Origin: CAISIP01 sp038247175
GTDB taxonomy: Bacteria; Pseudomonadota; Gammaproteobacteria; Burkholderiales; Burkholderiaceae_C
Length of the DNA stretch: 30,706 bases
Direction: 5' to 3'
Assembly: GCA_038247175.1 (NCBI GenBank)
Contig: JBBRVD010000023.1
Coordinates: forward strand, 1 to 30,706
Positions 17,805 through 24,784 of this stretch are shown in pieces. Position 1 is the stretch's first letter. Each line of letters starts with the position of its first letter. The notes under the pieces are model-generated. The model had not been told where the DNA came from and searched no databases. It worked only from the letters and a program-made list of their open reading frames with translations. The position numbers and the translations under genes are program-made.

Positions 17805-17829
17805 AAAAAAAAGGGGCCGCGGCCCCTTT
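17805..17829 (-). terminator. Intrinsic terminator/attenuator between rpsB and tsf
   Basis: On the minus strand a perfect GC-rich palindrome (GGGGCCGCGGCCCC flanked by AAA and TTT, 17810-17829) is followed by eight T residues (17805-17812). It starts about 17 bases after the rpsB stop codon. It has the complete form of a Rho-independent terminator in the direction of the operon. Partial readthrough, as known for the E. coli rpsB-tsf gap, or an additional tsf promoter would be needed to express the downstream essential genes. Confidence 0.85.
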
Positions 17830-17846
17830 CATTGGGCCGAAAACAA

Positions 17847-18599
17847 TCAGGCCACGGTCTCGCTCACTTCGACGAATTCATCACCGCCTTCGCCGGCAAC
17901 CGCTTTCACCACATCGTCGACCGCATTGGCGCGGCCTTCGAGCACGGCATCGGCGATGCCACGGGCATACAAGGTCACTGCCTTGGCCGAATCGTCGTTG
18001 CCAGGGATCACGTAATCAATGCCTTCGGGCGAGTGGTTGGAGTCCACGACGCCGATCAGCGGAATACCGAGCTTCTTCGCCTCGGCAATTGCGATCTTGT
18101 GGTAACCGACGTCGATCACGAAGATCGCATCGGGCAAGGCACCCATGTCCTGGATACCGCCGATGTCTTTCTCGAGCTTGGCGATCTCGCGGGCGAACAT
18201 GAGTTGCTCTTTCTTGCTCATGCTGTCCAGGCCAGCCTCCTGCTGCACCTTCATCTCCTTGAGGCGCTTGATCGAGGTCTTGACAGTCTTGAAGTTCGTC
18301 AGCATACCGCCCAACCAGCGTTGGTCGACATACGGCACGCCGGCACGCTGCGCCTCGGCGGCAACGGTGTCACGCGCCTGGCGCTTGGTGCCGACCATCA
18401 GGACGGTGCCGCGACGCGCGGTCAACTGGCGCACGAACTTGGCGGCTTCCTGAAACATCGGAAGCGACTTTTCCAGATTGATGATGTGGATCTTGTTGCG
18501 ATGGCCGAAGATGAACGGGGCCATCTTAGGGTTCCAGAAGCGGGTCTGGTGTCCGAAATGAACGCCGGCTTCCAGCATTTCACGCATGGTGATTGACAT
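17847..18599 (-). CDS. rpsB: 30S ribosomal protein S2
   Basis: S2 binds late to the 30S subunit at the head-body junction. The 250-residue protein opens MSITMREMLEAGVHFGHQTR and contains NPKMAPFIFGHRNKIHIINL, GTKRQARDTV, QRWLGGMLTNFKTVKTSI, the coiled-coil segment around residues 105-150, and LPDAIFVIDVGYHKIAIAEA, VVDSNHSPEGIDYVIPGNDD. All are family hallmarks. The start ATG at 18599 has GGAG six bases upstream on the mRNA; a reading from 18611 begins upstream of that site. It is the first gene of the long minus-strand operon. An extended -10 promoter and a structured leader lie upstream, consistent with the S2 autoregulation known in E. coli. Confidence 0.97.
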   Translation of the reverse strand: MSITMREMLEAGVHFGHQTRFWNPKMAPFIFGHRNKIHIINLEKSLPMFQEAAKFVRQLTARRGTVLMVGTKRQARDTVAAEAQRAGVPYVDQRWLGGMLTNFKTVKTSIKRLKEMKVQQEAGLDSMSKKEQLMFAREIAKLEKDIGGIQDMGALPDAIFVIDVGYHKIAIAEAKKLGIPLIGVVDSNHSPEGIDYVIPGNDDSAKAVTLYARGIADAVLEGRANAVDDVVKAVAGEGGDEFVEVSETVA

Positions 18600-18763
18600 G
18601 GGTTTCTCCAAAGGTTAGGTCTAAAATCCGGACATTCATCCAATGTGGGCTGTCGGCGCGATCCTGATGAGAGCTACCGCTTCGCCTGCATTGAACACCT
18701 TGATGGGTCCGGATTCGTGGTGGGTCGTGCCGCAAGGCGCCCGTTGGCGACTCCCGGCAAAAC
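18600..18763 (-). promoter_or_regulatory. rpsB 5' leader with long-range stem
   Basis: If transcription starts near 18763, the rpsB mRNA has a leader of about 160 nt. Two segments form a perfect 8-bp inverted repeat: AATCCGGA (minus strand, 18715-18708) and TCCGGATT (18632-18625). They close a loop of about 75 nt whose 3' arm ends roughly 15 bases before the ribosome-binding site. E. coli rpsB is known to be repressed by S2 through its leader; a similar role here is inference from position and structure. Confidence 0.5.
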
Positions 18764-18769
18764 CCCCGG

Positions 18770-18778
18770 ACTATAACA
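18770..18778 (-). promoter_or_regulatory. rpsB: Predicted rpsB promoter, extended -10
   Basis: Read on the minus strand this is TGTTATAGT, a TGn motif followed by TATAGT (five of six matches to TATAAT). No good -35 is seen at 17 bp, which fits an extended -10 promoter. E. coli rpsB also uses an extended -10 promoter. On the plus strand the same bases include TATAAC (18772-18777), a possible -10 for the divergent amidase gene. Confidence 0.6.
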
Positions 18779-18797
18779 TAGGCCAACTGTCCTCTTG

Positions 18798-20141
18798 ATG
18801 CCCATTACCACCCTTCCCGACCTGTCCCAGACCCGTGATCGGATCCGCCGCGGCCAGTCGAGCGCCTCCGACACGATGCGCACCTGCATCGACATCGCCC
18901 GCTCGAGTGCGTGCGACAGAGTGTTCCTGCGCACGATGTTCGAACAGGCCCAGACCGCCGCCGACGATCCGTCCCAGCTGCGCAGGCCGCTGGCGGGCCT
19001 GGCGGTGTCGGTCAAGGACTTGTTCGATATCCAGGGCCAGGTGACAGGGGCCGGCTCACGCAGCCGCGCCGGCGATGCAGCCGCCGCCCAAGATTGCCCT
19101 GCTGTTGCACGGTTGCGCTCAGCCGGCGCTGCGATCATCGGCCGCACCAACATGACCGAGTTCGCCTTTTCCGGCGTGGGCATCAACCCGCATTTCGGCA
19201 CCCCGGCCAACGCGGCCAGCCGCGGTGCGGCGCTGATACCTGGTGGATCCTCGTCCGGCGCGGCCGTGTCGGTTGCCACGGGCACGGCATTCCTCGGCCT
19301 GGGCTCCGACACCGCGGGGTCGATCCGCATACCGGCGGCACTCAACGGCATCGTCGGCTTCAAGAATACGGCGCGTCTGGTGCCAACCGAGGGCGCGCTA
19401 CCGCTGTCGACCACGCTCGACACCGTGTGCGCAATGACGCGCTCGGTGCGCGACGCGATCGTGGCCCACGAGATCCTTGCGGCACGCAGCGTGACCCGCA
19501 GCCTGGCGCCGTTGACCGGTTATCGGCTGGCCATGGTGCGCACGCTGGTGCTCGACGACCTCGACGCCACGGTCTCCAGCGCTTACCAGCGTACGCTCGG
19601 GCAATTGCATGCAGCGGGTGCCAGCGTGACCGAAATCGACCTGCCCGAGTTGCTCGAGCTGGCAGGCCTGATGGCGCAAGGCGGGTTCTCGGCAGCCGAG
19701 AGTTACGCGCTGCATCGCGCTGCCCTGGCGAACGCTGCCGACCAGATGGATCCGCGCGTCGTCACCCGTGTGCAGCGGGGTGCAGCGATGGGCGCCGCCG
19801 ACTATATCGACCTGGTACACGCCCGACGCAACTGGATCAGCCGCATGCAGCAACGGTTGCATCAATTCGACGCTGTCGTCTCCCCGACCGTGCCACTGGT
19901 GGCGCCGACGATCGCATCGGTCGCGCCCGGCTCCGAGCGTGACGATGCCTTCTTCAAGGTCAACGGGCTGTTGCTGCGCAATACCAATGTCGTCAACATG
20001 TTCGATGGCTGCGCGCTCAGCCTGCCCTGCCAGGCCGGCGACGAACTGCCAGTCGGACTGATGATCTGGCACGGTGCGATGCGCGACGACACAGTACTCA
20101 ACCTCGGCCTGCAGATCGAGCAATTGTTGCGGGCCGGATAA
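18798..20141 (+). CDS. Amidase signature family hydrolase
   Basis: This is a serine amidohydrolase of the amidase signature family (GatA-like fold), 447 residues. The Ser-cisSer-Lys triad is visible: Lys73 in SVKDLFD, Ser151 in IPGGSSSGAAVSVATG, and Ser175 in GSDTAGSIRIPAALNGIVGF. The substrate cannot be read from the sequence. The absence of gatB and gatC nearby and the divergent C-terminal half argue against the Glu-tRNA amidotransferase subunit. The start is the ATG at 18798, with a TTG immediately before it; no clear ribosome-binding site is seen. The next gene, 61 bp downstream, is a D-amino acid dehydrogenase, so hydrolysis of an amino acid amide is one possibility, but this is only context. 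Confidence 0.88.
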   Translation: MPITTLPDLSQTRDRIRRGQSSASDTMRTCIDIARSSACDRVFLRTMFEQAQTAADDPSQLRRPLAGLAVSVKDLFDIQGQVTGAGSRSRAGDAAAAQDCPAVARLRSAGAAIIGRTNMTEFAFSGVGINPHFGTPANAASRGAALIPGGSSSGAAVSVATGTAFLGLGSDTAGSIRIPAALNGIVGFKNTARLVPTEGALPLSTTLDTVCAMTRSVRDAIVAHEILAARSVTRSLAPLTGYRLAMVRTLVLDDLDATVSSAYQRTLGQLHAAGASVTEIDLPELLELAGLMAQGGFSAAESYALHRAALANAADQMDPRVVTRVQRGAAMGAADYIDLVHARRNWISRMQQRLHQFDAVVSPTVPLVAPTIASVAPGSERDDAFFKVNGLLLRNTNVVNMFDGCALSLPCQAGDELPVGLMIWHGAMRDDTVLNLGLQIEQLLRAG

Positions 20142-20202
20142 TCCCGGCTCACAGACTGCGCGCGGCATCACGCCGGCCCGGTCGACTGCACAAAAGGGAT
20201 TC

Positions 20203-21456
20203 ATGAAAATTGCTGTCATTGGCGCTGGCATCATCGGCGTCACCACCGCGTACGAACTGGGCCAGGACGGCCATGCGGTCACGGTATTCGAGCGCCGCAG
20301 CGCGGCCGCGGAGGAGACCAGTTTCGCCAATGCCGGCATCATCGCACCCGGATATGTCACGCCATGGGCTGCACCCGGCATGCCGCGCAAGGTTCTGGGG
20401 CAGCTGCTGCAACGGCACGCGGGCATCCGCGTCAGCTGGCCACTGACCCGGGACGAATTGGCATGGATCTGGCGCTGGTACCGCGCCTGCACTCTGGAGC
20501 AATACCTGGCCAGCCGCACCCACATGCGACGGTTGGCTTTTTACAGCCGCGCACGCCTGCATGCGATCCGCAGCCAACTGCGGCTCGAATACGACCGCAG
20601 CGATGGCTACATGGTGCTGCTGCGCACCGACCACGACCGCGCGCTGGTGCAACCCGGTCTGCAGGTTTTACGCGAGGCGGGCGTCGCGTTCCGGCTGCTC
20701 GAGCCGGAGCAGGCCCGCATGGTCGAGCCGGCGCTCAATGCCGACACGCCGTTCTGTGCCGCCATTCAGCTTCCCGACGATGAGGTGGGAAACTGCCGCC
20801 AGTTCGCGTTGCTGCTCAAGAACGAGGCGCAACGCATCGGCGTGAAGTTTCGGTTCAATTGCCTCGTCGACGCCATCGACGCGCATGGCACGCCAGCCCT
20901 GAACGTTCATGGCGAAGCGACGCCCACGGTCTTCGACGCCGTTGTCGTGTGTGCCGGCGTTGACTCGGTGTCCTTGCTGCGTGCCATCGGCGTGCGGCTG
21001 CCGTTGGTCGCGGTACACGGCTATTCGATCAGTGCAACCATCAAGGAGCCGCTCAACGCGCCGCGCAGCGCGATCATGGACGAACACTACAAGGTGGCCA
21101 TCACGCGCCTGGGCAATCGGGTGCGAGTCGCTGGAGGGGCGGAAATCGGCGGGCATGCCGCCCGCAAAGGTGCAGGCTCGCTTCGCACCCTGTACAAGGT
21201 GCTGCAGGACTGGTTCCCGGGAGCTACCAGCGCGAACCATGGAGTCCAGGAGTGGAAAGGCGCGCGCCCCATGCTTCCCGATGGCCCCCCGGTCGTGGGC
21301 AGCAGTGGCCGCTCTGGTGTCTGGCTCAACATCGGGCATGGATCCAGCGGCTGGGCGCTGTCCTGCGGCTCGGCCCGCGTGCTCGCCGACACGATCGCCG
21401 GCAACGCGCCGGAGATCGACATGCAGGGATTCGATCTGGCTCGCCTGGTCCGTTAG
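20203..21456 (+). CDS. dadA: D-amino acid dehydrogenase, DadA-type FAD oxidoreductase
   Basis: This is an FAD-dependent membrane-associated dehydrogenase of the DAO family, which oxidises D-amino acids to 2-oxo acids and passes electrons to the quinone pool. The 417-residue protein opens with the dinucleotide-binding KIAVIGAGIIGVTTAYELG (GxGxxG at 7-12), then FERR and TSFANAGIIAPGYVTPWAAPG, which is characteristic of DadA. It closes with the FAD-contacting WKGARPMLPDGPPVVG and LNIGHGSSGWALSCGSARVLAD. The ATG at 20203 follows AAGGGA and lies directly at the Rossmann strand. No alanine racemase gene (dadX) lies next to it, so the substrate range is uncertain. The symbol follows family resemblance. 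Confidence 0.85.
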   Translation: MKIAVIGAGIIGVTTAYELGQDGHAVTVFERRSAAAEETSFANAGIIAPGYVTPWAAPGMPRKVLGQLLQRHAGIRVSWPLTRDELAWIWRWYRACTLEQYLASRTHMRRLAFYSRARLHAIRSQLRLEYDRSDGYMVLLRTDHDRALVQPGLQVLREAGVAFRLLEPEQARMVEPALNADTPFCAAIQLPDDEVGNCRQFALLLKNEAQRIGVKFRFNCLVDAIDAHGTPALNVHGEATPTVFDAVVVCAGVDSVSLLRAIGVRLPLVAVHGYSISATIKEPLNAPRSAIMDEHYKVAITRLGNRVRVAGGAEIGGHAARKGAGSLRTLYKVLQDWFPGATSANHGVQEWKGARPMLPDGPPVVGSSGRSGVWLNIGHGSSGWALSCGSARVLADTIAGNAPEIDMQGFDLARLVR

Positions 21457-21568
21457 TGGGCTGCGGGCACGCGCCGGTGCACGTCAACCGTCCAAAATGC
21501 TATCGTCGTTGATAGGACCGCATCGGTTGGTAACCATCGCGGCACGATTTCGTAGCAGGAAGGCAACC

Positions 21569-22456
21569 ATGAAAATCCGATTCTGGGGTGTCCGGGGCTC
21601 CATCGCCTCACCCGGTCCCAAGACGGTGCGCTACGGCGGCAACACCACCTGCATCGAGGTGCGCACCGATACGAACGAGCTGATCATCATCGATGCGGGC
21701 ACTGGCATTTTTCCGTTGTCGCATGCGCTGCTGGCCGAGATGCCCCTGACGGCCAACGTCCTGATCACGCACTCACACTGGGACCACATCCAGGGATTGC
21801 CGCTGTTCGTGCCCAACTTCATTCCCGGCAACACGCTGCGCCTGCACGGTGCGTTCGATCCGGTCTCCGGCAATGGTGTGGAGCAGGTCATGGCGGTGCA
21901 GTTGCAGTACAGCTATTTCCCGGTGCGCGAGGCCGAACTCAAGGCGCGCATGGAGTATGTGACGCTGATGCCGGGGGAATCCATCCAGATCGGCAGTGCG
22001 ACGGTGACCCCCCACCTGCTCAACCACCCGGTCATCAACCTGGGCTACCGGATCGAGAGCGGCGGCAAGTCGATGTTTTTCACCGGCGACCATGAACCAC
22101 CCTTCAACATCTACGATCCGGCCGATGCCGAACACGCCGAATACCAGCAGTTTGTCGACGAGAAAGCGGATGCCATCCTGCGCGGCATGCAAGGTGTCGA
22201 CGTGCTGGTCTGCGACACCTCGTACACACGCCAGGAGTTTCCCGCCAAACGTGGTTGGGGGCATGGCAGCTTTGACACCAGCTTCGCCTATGCGCGGCAG
22301 GCCAAGGCAGGGCTGCTGTTTTGCACCCACCATGAACCCACGCGCAGTGACGACGCACTGGAAGCGGCGTTCGCCCAGGCTTTGCAGGACAACCCGGGAG
22401 TCACGGACGGTCCGGAGATCCGGCTCGCTCGCGAAGGCGACAGCTTCGAGTTCTGA
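21569..22456 (+). CDS. Metallo-beta-lactamase-fold hydrolase
   Basis: This is a 295-residue cytosolic metallo-hydrolase; no signal peptide is seen. The binuclear zinc motif HxHxDH is intact at residues 68-73 (ITHSHWDHIQGLP). Further ligand candidates follow in LLNHPVINLGYR, FFTGDHEPP and LFCTHHEPTRSDD. The N-terminus MKIRFWGVRGSIASPGPKT and RYGGNTTCIEV is typical of a conserved bacterial MBL subfamily whose substrate is unknown to me. The ATG follows AGGAAGG at six bases. A 112-bp gap separates it from dadA, and nnr begins 6 bases after its stop, so the two are probably co-transcribed. Confidence 0.88.
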   Translation: MKIRFWGVRGSIASPGPKTVRYGGNTTCIEVRTDTNELIIIDAGTGIFPLSHALLAEMPLTANVLITHSHWDHIQGLPLFVPNFIPGNTLRLHGAFDPVSGNGVEQVMAVQLQYSYFPVREAELKARMEYVTLMPGESIQIGSATVTPHLLNHPVINLGYRIESGGKSMFFTGDHEPPFNIYDPADAEHAEYQQFVDEKADAILRGMQGVDVLVCDTSYTRQEFPAKRGWGHGSFDTSFAYARQAKAGLLFCTHHEPTRSDDALEAAFAQALQDNPGVTDGPEIRLAREGDSFEF

Positions 22457-22461
22457 GCGCC

Positions 22462-23967
22462 ATGGACACCACGGGTCGAGCGCCGCTGCGTGTCATGGCT
22501 GGCCGTGCGTGGCCGCTCTGCGACATCGGTGCGACCCGCGCGCTTGAACGTGCCGCCCTGGCAGCGACACCGGAACATGCGCTGATGCGCCGGGCCGGGC
22601 TGGCGACAGCGCGACTGGCACTGGCTTTACACCCCCATGCGGACACGATCTGGGTTGCCGCCGGTCCTGGCAACAACGGAGGCGATGGCATGGAGGCGGC
22701 CCTGCACCTGCATGCCGCGGGCAAGCGGGTTCTGGTGACATGGCTGGGCACCCGAACCTCGACACCTACAGATGCCGCTGCAGCCCACGATCGGGCTCGC
22801 GCCGCCGGTGTGCCATTCGCCAGCACGCTGCCGGATCAGTGGGACCTGTGCATCGACGCCCTGCTCGGGATCGGAGCCAGCCGCGAGCCCGACGGCGCGA
22901 TGGCGCAATGGATAGCCCATATCCGCCGGTCGCAGGCGCCCGTCCTGTCCATCGACATCCCGACCGGGCTGCACGCCGACACCGGCGTGGCTGCAAACCA
23001 CCGTGTGCAGGCCCACGCCACGTTGTGCCTGCTGACACTCAAGCCCGGCCTGTTCACCGGCGATGGGCGCGATGCATCGCAGCAGGTCTGGCTGGACGAA
23101 CTGCAGCTCGATACCAAGGCCTGGTTGCCGCCCCTCGGGCCGACCGCCAGACTGATCGGGTCAGCACCCGTCCCGGTGCGCCGGCACGCATCCCATAAGG
23201 GAAGCTTCGGCGATGTCGCCGTCGTCGGCGGCGCGCCAGGCATGACCGGCGCTGCGCTTCTGGCGGCGAGCGCCGCCTTGCATGCAGGCGCCGGGCGGGT
23301 TTTCCTTTGCACGCTCGCACCAGAGGCCACCAGCTGCGCGAGCGCCGTCGCGATGCCCGAACTGATGCAACGCGACATTGATGCGCTCGACCCGGGCCGC
23401 ATGACCGTCGTGTGCGGCTGTGGTGGCGGGGATCGGGTGCGAGCGGTCCTGCCGCGCCTGTTGCTCAATGCCGCGCGGTTGGTACTTGACGCCGACGCGC
23501 TCAACGCGGTGGCCGGCGACACCGGGCTGCGCCGGCAACTGCACGCTCGCGCCGCACGGGAGCTCAGCACCGTGCTCACGCCCCATCCTCTGGAGGCTGC
23601 GCGGCTGTTGGAGAAGACCGTTGCGCAGGTGCAATCGGACCGCCTGAATGCGGCACGTCAGCTGGCCACGGATCACCAGTGCACGGTGGTCTTGAAGGGG
23701 TCCGGCAGCATCGTCGTCGCCCCGGGCCACATTGCCAGCATCAACCCCACTGGCAATGCGCGATTGGCTGTGCCCGGCAGCGGTGACGTGCTGGCGGGCA
23801 TGATCGGGGCCGCGCTGGCTGCGGGCTCCAAGCCATTCGACGCAGCCTGCCAGGCGGTCTACCTCCATGGCACTGCGGCAGACCTGTGGCCCGCTGGCGT
23901 GACCTTGAGCGCATCGGAACTGGCGCGTCGGGCTGGCGCCGCGGCATGGCGGCACGCCAGCGGTTGA
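22462..23967 (+). CDS. nnr: Bifunctional NAD(P)HX epimerase / ADP-dependent dehydratase
   Basis: Nnr repairs damaged NADH and NADPH hydrates: the N-terminal half epimerises S- and R-forms and the C-terminal half dehydrates them with ADP. The 501-residue protein has the epimerase (YjeF_N, about 1-225) with AAGPGNNGGDGMEAAL, LCIDALLGIG and SIDIPTGLHADTG. The ribokinase-like dehydratase (about 240-495) has HKGSFGDVAVVGGAPGMTGA, VLDADALNAVAG, LTPHPLEAARLL and VPGSGDVLAGMIGAAL. The two-domain layout and length are usual. The ATG at 22462 has only weak ribosome-binding sequence and follows the upstream stop closely, suggesting coupling. Its end converges on the SDR gene with 7 bp between them and no terminator that I can see. 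Confidence 0.94.
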   Translation: MDTTGRAPLRVMAGRAWPLCDIGATRALERAALAATPEHALMRRAGLATARLALALHPHADTIWVAAGPGNNGGDGMEAALHLHAAGKRVLVTWLGTRTSTPTDAAAAHDRARAAGVPFASTLPDQWDLCIDALLGIGASREPDGAMAQWIAHIRRSQAPVLSIDIPTGLHADTGVAANHRVQAHATLCLLTLKPGLFTGDGRDASQQVWLDELQLDTKAWLPPLGPTARLIGSAPVPVRRHASHKGSFGDVAVVGGAPGMTGAALLAASAALHAGAGRVFLCTLAPEATSCASAVAMPELMQRDIDALDPGRMTVVCGCGGGDRVRAVLPRLLLNAARLVLDADALNAVAGDTGLRRQLHARAARELSTVLTPHPLEAARLLEKTVAQVQSDRLNAARQLATDHQCTVVLKGSGSIVVAPGHIASINPTGNARLAVPGSGDVLAGMIGAALAAGSKPFDAACQAVYLHGTAADLWPAGVTLSASELARRAGAAAWRHASG

Positions 23968-23974
23968 ACCTGGA

Positions 23975-24730
23975 TCAGCCGCGGCCGGCGAACGGCATCT
24001 TGGTGGCCATGACGGTGTGGAACATCACGTTGGCCGCCAGTGGCAGGCTGGCCATGTACAGTACCGATTGGCCGACGATGTTGACGTCCATCAGTGGCTC
24101 GATCGCGATCTCCCCGTTCGCCTGCGGCACGCCGGTCGCCATGCGTTGAGCCATTTCGGTCGCGGCATTGCCGATGTCGATCTGCCCGACTGCGATGTCG
24201 TATTTGCGGCCGTCCAGCGAAGCGGTCTTGGTCAGCCCCATGACACCATGCTTGGTCGCGGTGTAGGCGATCGAGTTCGGCCGCGGCGTATGCGCGGAGA
24301 TGGACCCGTTGTTGATGATGCGCCCGCCACGGGGAGTCTGGGTCTTCATGACCCGGAACGCCTGCTGGATACACAGGAACATGCCGGTCAGGTTGATGTC
24401 GACGACATGACGCCATTGCTCCACCGTGAGGTCCTCCAACGGGACACCTGGCGCGTTGACGCCGGCATTGTTGAACAATACATCGACCCGGCCATGCGCA
24501 CTCACGGCAGCGTCGAACAACGCGCGTACCGAATCCGGATTCGCGACGTCCGTGGACACAACCAGCGCGTGTTCGGACTTGCCACTTTCCTGTGCAACGG
24601 CTTGCAGAGGTTCCGTTCGGCGGCCAGCCAGCACGACCCGATAGCCAGCTACGAGCATGGCGAGCGAGGCGGCCTTGCCCACACCGCTTCCGGCACCGGT
24701 CACGATGGCGACTTTGGATTCTGATGACAT
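23975..24730 (-). CDS. Short-chain dehydrogenase/reductase
   Basis: This is a classical SDR oxidoreductase of 251 residues with a Rossmann fold. The cofactor motif TGAGSGVG lies at residues 11-18, NNAG at 87-90, Asn113, and the catalytic Ser143, Tyr156 and Lys160 (YTATK). The cofactor loop after the active site reads GQIDIGNAATEM instead of the usual PG-containing segment, which marks a distinct SDR subgroup. The C-terminus ends VMATKMPFAGRG. The ATG at 24730 is chosen because GGAG lies ten bases upstream; the in-frame GTG at 24739 sits one base after GGAG. It lies 54 bp after rnr in the same direction. The substrate is unknown. Confidence 0.9.
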   Translation of the reverse strand: MSSESKVAIVTGAGSGVGKAASLAMLVAGYRVVLAGRRTEPLQAVAQESGKSEHALVVSTDVANPDSVRALFDAAVSAHGRVDVLFNNAGVNAPGVPLEDLTVEQWRHVVDINLTGMFLCIQQAFRVMKTQTPRGGRIINNGSISAHTPRPNSIAYTATKHGVMGLTKTASLDGRKYDIAVGQIDIGNAATEMAQRMATGVPQANGEIAIEPLMDVNIVGQSVLYMASLPLAANVMFHTVMATKMPFAGRG

Positions 24731-24784
24731 AGGGTTCACGCTCCGTTATCTTGTGGGATGTTCCGAAAACCGAAAAGCCCGATC

